64,000 nt of DNA from Sphingopyxis sp. YR583 (GCF_900108295.1 NZ_FNWK01000001.1:1240001-1304000), one strand, 5' to 3'. Positions 51,051-59,965 are shown, counted from the first letter of the stretch. Made by a program: numbers and translations. The notes: a model not told the origin generated them from the sequence alone.

Positions 51051-51200
51051 TTAGCGCGACTCGCGATACCCCGCGTGGCGGATGATGCGATCGATCAGCC
51101 GCCGTTCTTCGGATGTCGGGGTGGGCACAATCGCCGCAGGCGGTTCCTGACGCCGGCCGAACAGCGGACGTCGAGGCGGGACGATGGGGGAAAAGCGCAT
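51051..51200 (-). CDS. Possible 49-residue basic microprotein
   Basis: Frame ATG 51200 to TAA 51051 encoding MRFSPIVPPRRPLFGRRQEP, then an acidic/basic helix EERRLIDRIIRHAGYRESR. Codon use is ordinary but no good ribosome site is seen. It fills the gap between lptA and the ABC exporter where lptB might be expected. Real expression is uncertain. Confidence 0.35.
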   Translation of the reverse strand: MRFSPIVPPRRPLFGRRQEPPAAIVPTPTSEERRLIDRIIRHAGYRESR

Positions 51201-51304
51201 GGGGGCTGCTTTCACTTTATGCGGCGTCGCCCCCCGGCTCCACGATGATCTGGTCCCGCACCCTTGGTGAAGGCGCGTGGTTGCAGATCATTCAAACTAT
51301 CTGG

Positions 51305-51880
51305 TTACTGCTTTCTTTCCGGTACTGTGAAAGTGCCGGTAACGCGCCCACCGGTGCCGCCCTGCACCGGATTGCCGTCGGGCCCGCGCGCTGCGCCGCG
51401 CCCGTCGACCGTCGCGCGACCGCTGCTCAGGTCGATGACCAATCGTCCGCCGCGCAGGTTGTTGCCGCGCTGGCGCAGTTCGACATTGCCGACCATCGTG
51501 ATCAACCGCCGGTCGAGGTCATAAATGGCGACATTGCCCTTCGCGGTCTCATCGCCCTTCACCACCGTTACGCCGCCCGTCGCGTCGAGCCGGTTGACGT
51601 CGGTGCCGCCGCTCCGCGTGTAGGCGACCGTCATCCGCGGTGCGGTGACCGTCAGCCCCGCCTGCGTCACGCGAACATTGCCCGCGAGAACGACGCGGTC
51701 GGCGCGGTCCTGCACCTCAATGCTGCCTGCCGCGAAATCGACCGGCGCGTTGCTGTTATGATTGGCGAGCGCCTGCGCCTGCGCGGCGTCACCGCCGCCC
51801 GACGACAGGATCGCGAGACTGGTCAGGGCAAAGCCCACACCCGCAAGCGCCGTGCTCTTCATCGTCCAAAGCCGGTTCAT
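51305..51880 (-). CDS. lptA: LPS transport periplasmic protein LptA (OstA-like)
   Basis: A 191-residue periplasmic protein with a signal sequence (TALAGVGFALTSLAILSS) and OstA-type beta repeats: IEVQDRADRVVLAGNVRVTQAGLTVTAPRM and DVNRLDATGGVTVV. It forms the bridge carrying lipopolysaccharide between inner and outer membrane. It overlaps lptC by 4 bp. The usual next gene, lptB, is absent here. Confidence 0.9.
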   Translation of the reverse strand: MNRLWTMKSTALAGVGFALTSLAILSSGGGDAAQAQALANHNSNAPVDFAAGSIEVQDRADRVVLAGNVRVTQAGLTVTAPRMTVAYTRSGGTDVNRLDATGGVTVVKGDETAKGNVAIYDLDRRLITMVGNVELRQRGNNLRGGRLVIDLSSGRATVDGRGAARGPDGNPVQGGTGGRVTGTFTVPERKQ

Positions 51881-52515
51881 TTGAGCACTCCCTGATTGAT
51901 CCTGAGCCGCGCATTACCCTGAAGGCGCACGACGCGCTGGTCGAGGTCGGCCGAGAGCTGGCTGGCCGAAAACTGACCGATATTCAATGCGCCGTTGACG
52001 CCGCCCTGCCCGACGAGGCTGCGCGTCTTGAGGTCCACCGCGACGTTGTTTGCATCGATCCTGTAACCGTTCGCGCTGCGCACCTGGACCAGCCCCGGCA
52101 CCGCAACCTTTTCGGTGTCCATATTATAGGCACTTTCTTTTGCGACGATCGTCGCGGGACCGTCGTTCAGTCGAATCGCTCCCGACAGGTCGGTCATCCG
52201 CACGATCGGCTCGGCCGAACTTTTCTGGACTGCGCTACCCGCGAGCAGGGCGAACGGCTGCCCCTTCGCATCCTGACCGCGATATTCGGCGCGCGTCACC
52301 TTCATCCGCTCGCTCGCCATATCGACCTTGTCCTTGGCGAGCAGAAAGCTGATCTCGGTGCGCTGGGTGAAGGGCGAGAAGACCAGCACTGCGGCGACCA
52401 CGCCGATCACGAGCGGCAAGCCATAGCGCAAGATGCGCACCACCCGGTCGTGGCTCGACCCGCTGGTCGCCCACATCCGGCGCATCGTGCGATCAAGATC
52501 GGCGCGTTCGGACAT
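51877..52515 (-). CDS. lptC: LPS export inner-membrane protein LptC
   Basis: A 212-residue bitopic membrane protein with one transmembrane helix (ILRYGLPLVIGVVAAVLVF, about 28-46) and a periplasmic beta-jellyroll (ITKVTRAEYRGQDAKGQPF-like region, DLKTRSLVGQGGVNG). It hands lipopolysaccharide from LptBFG to LptA. It overlaps lptA by 4 bp and follows the RNase D-like gene by 26 bp, an order seen in related sphingomonads. Confidence 0.9.
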   Translation of the reverse strand: MSERADLDRTMRRMWATSGSSHDRVVRILRYGLPLVIGVVAAVLVFSPFTQRTEISFLLAKDKVDMASERMKVTRAEYRGQDAKGQPFALLAGSAVQKSSAEPIVRMTDLSGAIRLNDGPATIVAKESAYNMDTEKVAVPGLVQVRSANGYRIDANNVAVDLKTRSLVGQGGVNGALNIGQFSASQLSADLDQRVVRLQGNARLRINQGVLK

Positions 52516-52541
52516 TCATAGAAACCCTGTGCGAATCACTC

Positions 52542-53159
52542 TTAGCTGTGTGCGAAAATGTCGACCTCGGGCCATCCCGCAAGATCGAGCGCCGCGCGAG
52601 TCGGCAGAAAATCAAAACAGGCCTGCGCCAGTTCGGTACGCCCTTCGCGCGCCAGCCGCTTGTCGAGAATCTCTTTCATGGCGTGCAGGAAGCGCACATC
52701 GCTCGCGGCATAATCGCGCTGGGCGTCGCTGAGTTCGGCGGCACCCCAATCGCTCGATTGCTGCTGTTTCGACACTTCCTGTCCCAGCAGTTCGCGCACC
52801 AGTTCCTTGAGTCCGTGGCGGTCGGTGTAGGTACGGATCAGTTTTGACGCGATCTTGGTGCAATAGACCGGCGCCGTCACGACGCCGAGCGCCTGCTGCA
52901 TCGCCGCGATGTCGAAGCGAGCAAAATGAAATAATTTCAATCTGTTGGGATCGGTCAATATCGCTTTCAGCACCGGGGCATCATAGCTGCTCCCGGGCTT
53001 GAAACGCACGAGATGCTCGTCGCCCGACCCGTCGCTGATCTGGACCAGGCACAGCCGGTCACGCAGCGGGTTCAGACCCATGGTTTCGGTATCGATCGCG
53101 ACCGCGCCGGGGCCCAGCGCGCCCTCGGGCAGATCTTCTTCGTGGAAATAGACAGTCAT
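52542..53159 (-). CDS. RNase D-like 3'-5' exonuclease
   Basis: A 205-residue protein consisting of only the DEDDy exonuclease domain: AIDTETMGL (Exo I with the DxE pair), LFHFARFDIAAM (Exo II) and DYAASDVRFLHAM (Exo III, Tyr-Asp). The HRDC domains of full-length RNase D are missing, as is normal for the alphaproteobacterial single-domain type. It likely trims structured RNA 3' ends. Confidence 0.9.
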   Translation of the reverse strand: MTVYFHEEDLPEGALGPGAVAIDTETMGLNPLRDRLCLVQISDGSGDEHLVRFKPGSSYDAPVLKAILTDPNRLKLFHFARFDIAAMQQALGVVTAPVYCTKIASKLIRTYTDRHGLKELVRELLGQEVSKQQQSSDWGAAELSDAQRDYAASDVRFLHAMKEILDKRLAREGRTELAQACFDFLPTRAALDLAGWPEVDIFAHS

Positions 53160-53305
53160 GGCCTCGCTTTAGGCCAAGCAGCCGTGCCGCTCAATGACTG
53201 GTTTTCACGACCATGGCGGAGGGCCTGCAGCCTGCGGCAAAGCGTGCAAAATTCCGCATCATCTTTCTGAAATTTTCTGTTCGCAGCCTGTGGATTATTA
53301 GGCTA

Positions 53306-53311
53306 TATATT
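53306..53311 (+). promoter_or_regulatory. -10 box of the cold-shock gene
   Basis: TATATT within an AT-rich patch (GGATTATTAGGCTATATATT) in the divergent intergenic region. It implies a 5' leader of about 100 nt before ATG 53421, the long leader usual for cold-shock genes. Confidence 0.5.
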
Positions 53312-53420
53312 ACGCCCTTGGTGGCATGGGGCGAGTCCGTGCCTGTGGTGAACTGCGTCCCCGTCCGGCGCAATGAGCCGGTTGAATGGGGTGTGGACGA
53401 CCGAAAGCGACTAACAGACT

Positions 53421-54209
53421 ATGAGTTTCAACAAGGATCGGCGCGGCCAGCGTGGGCGCGGCAAGCGCGATGATTTCGGCAATTTCGACAGCTTCGAACC
53501 TGCACCCTATGGCGGCGACAGCTACGGCGGCGGACGCGGCGGTTTCGGCGACCGTGATCGCGGCGGCTTTGGCGGCGGCGATCGTGGTGGCTTCGGCGGC
53601 GGCGACCGCGGCGGCTTCGGCGGCGGCGATCGTGGCGGTGGCGGCTTCGGCGGCGGACGTGGCGGCGGCATGCCGGCGCAGGTCGTTGGCGAAGGCAATG
53701 GCACGGTGAAATTCTTCAACGCAGCCAAGGGCTTCGGCTTCGTCGCGCGCGACGATGGCGGCGAAGACGTGTTCGTGCACATCAGTGCGGTCGAACAGGC
53801 GGGCCTTCAGGGCCTCGCCTCGGGCCAGCCGATGGCCTTCACCCTCGTCGAACGCAACGGCAAGGTTTCGGCCATCGATCTCAAGATCGAAGGCGAACCG
53901 ATGCCGATCGAGGAATTCGCCCCGCGCCAGCGTGACGATCGCGGCCCCGGCGGCGCCCCGGGCGGCGCCCGCGGCCGTCGCCAGCTGACCGGTGAACGCA
54001 CCTCGGGCACCGTCAAATTCTTCAACACCACCAAGGGCTTCGGCTTCATCGCGCGCGATGACGGACAGGCGGATGCCTTTGTCCACATCAGCGCCGTGCA
54101 GCGCGCCGGCATGGCGGGCCTCGACGAAGGCGACCGCGTCGCGTTCGACATCGAAGTCGATGATCGCGGCAAGTTCGCGGCGGTGAACATCCAGCCGCAT
54201 CAGGACTGA
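53421..54209 (+). CDS. Double cold-shock-domain protein with Gly/Arg-rich N-terminus
   Basis: A 262-residue RNA/DNA-binding protein. Residues about 30-85 are a low-complexity DRGGFGGG repeat (about five copies). Two cold-shock domains follow, about 93-157 and 193-258, each with both RNP motifs (NGTVKFFNAAKGFGFVARDD / DVFVHIS and SGTVKFFNTTKGFGFIARDD / DAFVHIS). Tandem CSDs in one chain are typical of alphaproteobacteria; an RGG-rich head is less usual. It probably acts as an RNA chaperone. Confidence 0.9.
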   Translation: MSFNKDRRGQRGRGKRDDFGNFDSFEPAPYGGDSYGGGRGGFGDRDRGGFGGGDRGGFGGGDRGGFGGGDRGGGGFGGGRGGGMPAQVVGEGNGTVKFFNAAKGFGFVARDDGGEDVFVHISAVEQAGLQGLASGQPMAFTLVERNGKVSAIDLKIEGEPMPIEEFAPRQRDDRGPGGAPGGARGRRQLTGERTSGTVKFFNTTKGFGFIARDDGQADAFVHISAVQRAGMAGLDEGDRVAFDIEVDDRGKFAAVNIQPHQD

Positions 54210-54230
54210 TCGGCCGGACAGCTAAAACGA

Positions 54231-54258
54231 AAAGGGCGGCTCTCGAGCCGCCCTTTTT
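54231..54258. terminator. Bidirectional terminator of the cold-shock gene and dps
   Basis: AAAGGGCGGCT and AGCCGCCCTTT arms followed by TTTTT on the plus strand; on the minus strand the hairpin is followed by TTTTCGTTTT. It lies between the two convergent genes. Confidence 0.88.
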
Positions 54259-54295
54259 GTTTATACACCCTCGCGAGGGCGGGACGATGGCTGGT

Positions 54296-54757
54296 TCAAT
54301 AGCCCAGCGTCGCCTCCAGAAACCAGATCCGCTGCTGCGTCTCGTCGACCCAGCCGTCGACCAGCCCACTCGTTGCGATATCACCGCCAGCCTCGGCGGC
54401 GGCCTTCACTTCCTTCAACTGCCCGAGCAGAATCTTGTTGTCACCCGCAAGACTACGGATCATCGCCTCGGCACCGACACCCGTGGCATCGTCGTCGCGG
54501 ATCGATGCGCGGCGGCTGATGTCGCCGATCGAGCGCAATGTCGGTGCGCCATTCTTGCGCACCCGCTCCGCGATCAGGTCGGTCGTCGCAAAAATCTGCG
54601 CCGCCTGCTCGTCGAACAGCAGGTGCAGTTCACGGAACTGCGGCCCCTGCACGTGCCAGTGATAGTTTTTGGTCTTCAGATAGAGGGCGAAACTGTCGGC
54701 AAGGAGCGCGTTCAGCGCATCGGCGACGGCGGGGGCATTGTCATCTTTGTCGGACAT
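54296..54757 (-). CDS. dps: Dps ferritin-like DNA-protection protein
   Basis: A 153-residue Dps: the intersubunit ferroxidase residues are visible in KNYHWHVQGPQFRELHLLFDEQA (His, Asp, Glu), followed by DLIAERVRKNGAPTLRSIGDI. It oxidises and stores iron while protecting DNA against peroxide. ATG 54757 follows AAAGGATG; the longer frame upstream is not conserved. Confidence 0.93.
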   Translation of the reverse strand: MSDKDDNAPAVADALNALLADSFALYLKTKNYHWHVQGPQFRELHLLFDEQAAQIFATTDLIAERVRKNGAPTLRSIGDISRRASIRDDDATGVGAEAMIRSLAGDNKILLGQLKEVKAAAEAGGDIATSGLVDGWVDETQQRIWFLEATLGY

Positions 54758-54871
54758 GGGAGCATCCTTTCTGTTGCCCCGCCGATATAGCGAAGCCGCC
54801 CTCCGCTTTCCCATTGAACCTTTGGGTGAGTTTCATCGACAAAAACGATGAAACAAATTCATACCGACGGA

Positions 54872-55438
54872 CTATCCGATCAGTCCAAACGCCCCCATCG
54901 CGGTTCGAATACCCCAGAGAGTCAGAATCGCCGCCGCCAGCCAACGCAGGTTTCGAGCCATGCGGCGCTCGGCGAGCGTCGGGCCGAAGGCGAGGAAAGG
55001 CAGCATCGCGAGCACCCAGCCGACGAATCCGCCCGCGGCGGCCCATTGGCCCGCGCCACTCGTCGCAGCAAGAGCACCGATCAGAAAATGGCTGCGGTCG
55101 CCGAATTGCGCCACACACATCCGACCCGCGAGGACGACCGGCGAAGCTTCGGCAACACCCGCGTCGGCTACGGGCCTCATCCGCCATATCAAGGCAACCG
55201 CCGCCGAAAGCATCGCCAGCGCGACGAGCAAGGCTGCCACGCCCTGCCCGATCATTCCGTTCGCGACCGCTCCGGCCACGGCGGCGATGACGGCGTTAAC
55301 AAGGAAAGCTCCGAAAGCGATGACGACCGTGACACGTCGGTCGACGCGCGCGCTCAGCAATCGCGACAGCGCGATCCCGCTCCGCCCGTCGGCGTTGGCG
55401 AGCAGCACCGCCACCAGCGCAAGCATGATTGCATCCAT
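54872..55438 (-). CDS. TMEM165/GDT1 (UPF0016)-like membrane protein, divergent
   Basis: A 188-residue membrane protein with about six hydrophobic helices in two pseudo-repeats. The family's E-x-G-D-(K/R)-(S/T) cation-binding motifs appear in altered form: NADGRSG in the first half and AQFGDRSHF in the second, that is, the acidic Glu is replaced by Asn and Gln. Family members carry Mn2+ or Ca2+ with H+; the loss of both Glu residues could change function. The assignment rests on the topology and the second motif. Confidence 0.6.
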   Translation of the reverse strand: MDAIMLALVAVLLANADGRSGIALSRLLSARVDRRVTVVIAFGAFLVNAVIAAVAGAVANGMIGQGVAALLVALAMLSAAVALIWRMRPVADAGVAEASPVVLAGRMCVAQFGDRSHFLIGALAATSGAGQWAAAGGFVGWVLAMLPFLAFGPTLAERRMARNLRWLAAAILTLWGIRTAMGAFGLIG

Positions 55439-55470
55439 GTCGTCGGATCTGGCGTGTCAGGTGGGCGCGG

Positions 55471-55800
55471 TCAATGCCCCAGCCGCACTGCGACCGATGC
55501 CAGCCAGGCCTCGTGCGCCGCGGCGGAAAGCGTACCGCGCGGAACCGCCGCAGCATCGCTCATCGCGTCGAGATAGGTCAGGATCGCGGCACGATATCCG
55601 CCGCCCGCAACCGCTGATTCGAGACGGCTGGCGAGCGTTTCGACCGCAGCAAAGCCATTGTCGCGCGCGAGGCAGCGGATGTCATCGATCCCCTGCACGA
55701 TCTGCGCAAGCGCACAATGCGGCAACGCTTCGGCGAGCGCCCCGATCTGTCCGGTGATCCGGTTCTGAATATCGAGATATGGGTCGGTCTGGTTTCGCAT
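55471..55800 (-). CDS. Small helical hypothetical protein
   Basis: A 109-residue protein, entirely helical by composition (PYLDIQNRITGQIGALAEAL and IDDIRCLARDNGFAAVETLASRLE). The Hpt/chemotaxis-like appearance of the second helix is suggestive, but the phosphorylated His is missing. Located between two membrane/GGDEF genes on the same strand, possibly related to the GGDEF protein upstream. No family recognised. Confidence 0.6.
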   Translation of the reverse strand: MRNQTDPYLDIQNRITGQIGALAEALPHCALAQIVQGIDDIRCLARDNGFAAVETLASRLESAVAGGGYRAAILTYLDAMSDAAAVPRGTLSAAAHEAWLASVAVRLGH

Positions 55801-55864
55801 CGTCCACCCCCTGTTCGTATCGGGAACGATGCGCTCTTTTGGTTAACGCGCGGTTAGCAGACCG

Positions 55865-56509
55865 TCAGCGGTGCCCCGGAAGACCGCCCAGGCCCTGTTT
55901 GCTGCGATACATGTCGCGGTCGGCGGCGGCCAATATGTCCGATTCGGTCATTCCGGTCTGCAGCATCGCAATCCCGAAGCACGCCGACAGAGCGATTTCG
56001 TGCCCGTCATATTCGGCCGGCGTCGCAGTCAGCACGGCGCACAGACGATCGACCTGCGCGCGTGCGCCATCTTCGCTCGACTGGTCGAGAATCAGCCCGA
56101 ATTCGTCGCCGCCGATACGCGCGGCGACATCGGTCGCGCGGATCGAACCCGCAAGCCGCTTCGCGATTTCCATCAGTGCGAAGTCGCCCGCAGCGTGGCC
56201 GAAACTGTCGTTGATATATTTGAGCTGGTTGACGTCGATGAACACGACCGCCGCGCGTTCGGCGTGCCGTTCGAACCGCGCCATGCGATGATGGATCGCG
56301 GTCAGGAAATAGCGGCGGTTGAACAACGGCGTGAGCGTATCGCGCTCGGACACGCGTTCGAGCTCGGCGACGGCGATCTTCAATACGCGGTTTTCGCGGC
56401 GCAAGGCGTCGCGTTCCCGGCGTATTTCACGCAGCTGGTCCTCGATGGAGTCGACGGCAACGGTGCCGAAATGGTCAACCGCCAGCCGCGCCCCCCCTAC
56501 GCTATCCAT
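55865..56509 (-). CDS. Soluble diguanylate cyclase (GGDEF)
   Basis: A 214-residue protein: a short coiled-coil (SIEDQLREIRRERDALRREN, about 22-45) followed by a GGDEF domain with intact signature ARIGGDEFGLIL and the FIDVNQLKYINDSFGH block. The coiled-coil could dimerise it, which activates such enzymes. ATG 56509 follows GGGGACAAGG; the long frame upstream has no conserved content. Probably makes c-di-GMP. Confidence 0.88.
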   Translation of the reverse strand: MDSVGGARLAVDHFGTVAVDSIEDQLREIRRERDALRRENRVLKIAVAELERVSERDTLTPLFNRRYFLTAIHHRMARFERHAERAAVVFIDVNQLKYINDSFGHAAGDFALMEIAKRLAGSIRATDVAARIGGDEFGLILDQSSEDGARAQVDRLCAVLTATPAEYDGHEIALSACFGIAMLQTGMTESDILAAADRDMYRSKQGLGGLPGHR

Positions 56510-56699
56510 GCCTTGTCCCCGGCGCGCCCTCATCTTCCGCCAGCCGGATGCCGGCGGATATCGTGTGACGACCCTAGCCGCGACTTGATACCAATCGGTA
56601 AACGCGAAGGCATCAATTGCGCGGCGTTGCCCGCAGGCCAAGCAGTCGCTAGGGGGAAGGCGGCAGCGATTCATCGCGGCCCACAGGAGGGATCGGGTG

Positions 56700-57197
56700 A
56701 TGGGCGATAGCGCGCCGCAAGTCGGTGTGATCATGGGCAGCCAGTCGGACTGGCCGACGATGGCGCACGCGGTCCAGATCCTCGAAGAATTCGGGATAGC
56801 GCACGAGGTGCAGATCGTCTCGGCGCACCGCACCCCCGATCGCCTTGTCGCTTATGCCAAGAGCGCGGCGGAGCGCGGGCTCAAGGCAATCATCGCGGGC
56901 GCAGGCGGCGCCGCACATCTGCCCGGCATGGTGGCGTCAATGACGCGCGTTCCCGTGCTCGGAGTTCCCGTCCAGTCGGCGGCGCTCAGCGGGGTCGACA
57001 GCCTTTATTCGATCGTCCAGATGCCCGGCGGCATTCCCGTCGCGACCTTTGCGATCGGCAAGGCGGGTGCGACCAACGCCGGCCTGTTCGCCGCCGCACT
57101 GCTGGCGAACGAGGATGCCGGCCTCGCGGACAAGCTGGTCGCCTGGCGCGAAGCGCAGACGAACGGCGTCGCCCCCGTTCCGGTTCGCGAAGGCTGA
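56700..57197 (+). CDS. purE: N5-carboxyaminoimidazole ribonucleotide mutase
   Basis: A 165-residue class I PurE, converting N5-CAIR to CAIR in purine synthesis. [14 protein letters not shown] at the N-terminus, the active-site [10 protein letters not shown] (His) and [14 protein letters not shown] are all typical. The ATG at 56700 overlaps a GTG start (56697) and follows CAGGAGGGATC. purK follows after 5 bp. Confidence 0.95.
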   Translation: MGDSAPQVGVIMGSQSDWPTMAHAVQILEEFGIAHEVQIVSAHRTPDRLVAYAKSAAERGLKAIIAGAGGAAHLPGMVASMTRVPVLGVPVQSAALSGVDSLYSIVQMPGGIPVATFAIGKAGATNAGLFAAALLANEDAGLADKLVAWREAQTNGVAPVPVREG

Positions 57198-57202
57198 CCG
57201 CC

Positions 57203-58276
57203 TTGCTGCCACCGGGCTCGACGATCGGCATATTGGGCGGCGGCCAGCTCGGACGCATGCTCGCGGTCGCGGCGGCGCAGCTCGGCTACAAGGTCCATAT
57301 CTATGCCCCCGACGCCGAAAGCGTCGCGGCCGAGGTCACCGCACATCACAGCCAGGCAGCGTGGGACGACGAACCGCGCCTCGCCGCCTTTGCCGCGGCG
57401 TGCGACGTCGTCACCTATGAATTCGAAAATGTTCCCGTGGACACCGTGCGCTTCCTCTCGGGCCATGTGGCGGTGCGCCCCGGGGCCGCCGGCCTCGAAA
57501 TCGCACAGGACCGCCTGACCGAGAAGAATTTCGTCGTTGGCCTCGGCGGGCGCCCCGCGCCGTTCGCGGCGGTCCCCGACCGCGCCTCGCTCGATGCAGC
57601 GCTGACCGAAATCGGCGCGCCCGCGATCCTCAAGACGGTACGCATGGGTTATGACGGCAAGGGGCAGGCGCGCATCATGGCGCCCGCTGACGCCGACGCG
57701 GCGTGGGACGGCATCGATCGCCATTCCGCCGTGCTCGAAGGCTTTGTGACCTTCGCGCACGAATTTTCGGTGATCCTTGTCCGCGGAATCGATGGCGAAG
57801 TGCGTTTCTGGGACAGCCCCGTGAACGTCCACGAAGCCGGCATTCTCGCAACATCCAGCCTGCCGCCGCCGCAGGTCGTCGCCGACCAACAGGACGAGGC
57901 GCGCACGCTGATGGCGCGGATCGCCGAGGAACTCGGCTATGTCGGTGTGCTCACCGGGGAGTTTTTCGCGACCGAAAACGGGCCGGTGTTCAACGAAATG
58001 GCGCCGCGCGTCCACAATAGCGGCCACTGGACGATCGAGGGTGCGGTCGCCAGCCAGTTCGAAAACCATATTCGCGCGGTCGCCGGCCTGCCGCTCGGCA
58101 GCACCGCGACGCGCACCCTGCCCGTCACGATGCGCAACCTGCTTGGTACCGATATCGCGGACATCCCGGCACTGCTCGCCGACGAAAACTGCCACGTCCA
58201 TCATTACAGCAAGACCGGGGTGCGTGAGGGGCGCAAGCTCGGACACGCCACATGGTCCGGAGCCAGCCCCGCATGA
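57203..58276 (+). CDS. purK: 5-(carboxyamino)imidazole ribonucleotide synthase
   Basis: A 357-residue ATP-grasp enzyme making N5-CAIR from AIR and bicarbonate. GSTIGILGGGQLGRML is the family N-terminus, with LKTVRMGYDGKGQARI and FFATENGPVFNEMAPRVHNSGHWT in the ATP-grasp. The start appears to be TTG 57203 because the N-terminal GILGGGQLGRM begins nine residues later and no ATG or GTG precedes it in frame. Coupled with purE. Confidence 0.93.
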   Translation: MLPPGSTIGILGGGQLGRMLAVAAAQLGYKVHIYAPDAESVAAEVTAHHSQAAWDDEPRLAAFAAACDVVTYEFENVPVDTVRFLSGHVAVRPGAAGLEIAQDRLTEKNFVVGLGGRPAPFAAVPDRASLDAALTEIGAPAILKTVRMGYDGKGQARIMAPADADAAWDGIDRHSAVLEGFVTFAHEFSVILVRGIDGEVRFWDSPVNVHEAGILATSSLPPPQVVADQQDEARTLMARIAEELGYVGVLTGEFFATENGPVFNEMAPRVHNSGHWTIEGAVASQFENHIRAVAGLPLGSTATRTLPVTMRNLLGTDIADIPALLADENCHVHHYSKTGVREGRKLGHATWSGASPA

Positions 58277-58764
58277 ACCGTCCGGAAATCACGCTGGTCC
58301 TCGCGCGCGCCGCCAACGGCGTGATCGGCGCCGGCGGGAAGATGCCCTGGCACCTGCCCGCCGACCTCCGCCGTTTCAAGCAGTTGACGATGGGGCGCCC
58401 GATGATCATGGGTCGCAAGACCTTCGACAGCCTGCCCGCGATCCTCGAAGGCCGCCGCCACATCGTCCTCACCCGCGACCCCGAATGGCAGGACGAGGGT
58501 GCCGAACCCGTTGCAACGATCGAGGAAGCGCTCAAACTCGCCAATGCGCCGCACGTGATGGTGATCGGCGGCGCCGAAATCTATCGCCTATTCCTTCCCC
58601 TCGCCGACCGCATCGAACTGACCGAGGTCGCGCTCGAACCGAAAGGTGACGCGGTGATCGATTATCCCGCCGCTGCGGACTGGCAGGAAATTGCGCGCGA
58701 GGATCATCCCGCCGACGAGGCCGGCCGCCCGGCGTACAGCTTCGTCACGCTGACAAGGACATAG
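58273..58764 (+). CDS. folA: Dihydrofolate reductase
   Basis: A 163-residue chromosomal-type DHFR. LVLARAANGVIGAGGKMPWHL contains the substrate loop and the Trp; GRPMIMGRKTFDSLP and VIGGAEIYRLFLPLADRIEL give the NADPH region. ATG 58273 overlaps the purK stop (ATGA). An upstream start inside purK is less likely. Confidence 0.93.
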   Translation: MNRPEITLVLARAANGVIGAGGKMPWHLPADLRRFKQLTMGRPMIMGRKTFDSLPAILEGRRHIVLTRDPEWQDEGAEPVATIEEALKLANAPHVMVIGGAEIYRLFLPLADRIELTEVALEPKGDAVIDYPAAADWQEIAREDHPADEAGRPAYSFVTLTRT

Positions 58765-58768
58765 GCCC

Positions 58769-59965
58769 ATGCGTCGCTGGCTGATCGGCATATTGCTCGC
58801 TGTCGCGGTTGCGGCGCTGGCTTTCTTCACCCTCGCCCCCGGCATGCTCGAGCGCGGGATGAACAAGGTTGACGGCAAACCGCTGCCGACGGTCAGCGAA
58901 CGCGCGAAAGCGCTGCACCGGACGCTGACGATCGTCGACCTCCACAGCGACACCTTGCTTTGGAAGCGGAACATCCTCGATCGCGCCGACCGCGGCCATA
59001 TGGACCTGCCGCGGCTCGAGGACGGCAATGTCGCGCTGCAGGTGCTCGCGAGCACAACCAAGTCGCCCAAGGGTCAGAATTACGACGCCAACGGCGCCGA
59101 CACCGACAATATCACCGCGCTCGTGATCGCGCAGCAACAGCCGGTGCGGACGTGGAACTCGCTGCTCGAACGCTCGCTCTGGCATGCCGAAAAGCTGCAC
59201 CGCGCGGTCGCCGCATCGGCGGGCCAGTTGCGCGCGGTCGATACGCCCAAGGATATCGACACGCTGCTCGCCGCGCGCCGCGGCAAGGTGCCGCCGGTCG
59301 GTGCGATGCTCAGCATCGAGGGGCTGCACGGGCTCGAGGGCGAGCTCGCCAACCTCGACAAGCTATACGCCGCGGGCTTCCGGATGGCGGGACTGACCCA
59401 TTTCTTCGACAATGACCTCGCGGGATCGATGCACGGGCTGAAGAAGGGCGGGCTGACCCCAATCGGACGGCAGGTTGTCGAAACGATGGAAGCGAAGGGC
59501 ATGATCGTCGACGTCGCACATTGCTCGAAGGCCTGCGTCGCCGACATCCTCAAGATCGCGCGCCGCCCTGTCGTATCGAGCCACGGCGGCGTACAGGCGA
59601 CGTGCAAGGTCAACCGTAACCTCGACGATACGCAAATCAGGGGCGTCGCCGCGACGGGCGGGCTGATCGGCATCGGATACTGGGACGCCGCAGTCTGCGA
59701 CACGTCGCCAGCGAGCATCGCGAAAGCGATGAAGCATGTCCGCGACCTCGTCGGCATCCAATATGTCGCGCTCGGCAGCGACTATGATGGTGCGACGACC
59801 GTGCGTTTCGACACGTCGAAGCTGGTGCAGGTAACGCAGGCGCTGATCGACGCGGACTTTTCCGACGATGAAATCCGCGCAGCGATGGGCGACAATGCGA
59901 TCCGCGTGCTCAAGGCGGGGCTCGTTCCGCTGACGCCGCCCCCGTCCAGCACGTCGGCCCCATGA
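58769..59965 (+). CDS. Membrane dipeptidase, M19 family (second copy)
   Basis: A 398-residue zinc dipeptidase with an N-terminal anchor or signal segment (LIGILLAVAVAALAFFTLAP). VDLHSDTLLW, SIEGLHGLEG and DVAHCSK give the metal and active-site regions, with SHGGVQATCKVNRNLDD and YVALGSDYDGAT at the C-terminal half. The gene starts 4 bp after folA and overlaps ribF by 4 bp. It is clearly different in sequence from the M19 copy at 20056. Confidence 0.92.
   Translation: MRRWLIGILLAVAVAALAFFTLAPGMLERGMNKVDGKPLPTVSERAKALHRTLTIVDLHSDTLLWKRNILDRADRGHMDLPRLEDGNVALQVLASTTKSPKGQNYDANGADTDNITALVIAQQQPVRTWNSLLERSLWHAEKLHRAVAASAGQLRAVDTPKDIDTLLAARRGKVPPVGAMLSIEGLHGLEGELANLDKLYAAGFRMAGLTHFFDNDLAGSMHGLKKGGLTPIGRQVVETMEAKGMIVDVAHCSKACVADILKIARRPVVSSHGGVQATCKVNRNLDDTQIRGVAATGGLIGIGYWDAAVCDTSPASIAKAMKHVRDLVGIQYVALGSDYDGATTVRFDTSKLVQVTQALIDADFSDDEIRAAMGDNAIRVLKAGLVPLTPPPSSTSAP

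Noticed and set aside
53505-53690. CRISPR or transposon-type repeats
   Set aside because: The repeats are in frame, code for DRGGFGGG and are contiguous without spacers; they are a low-complexity protein segment.
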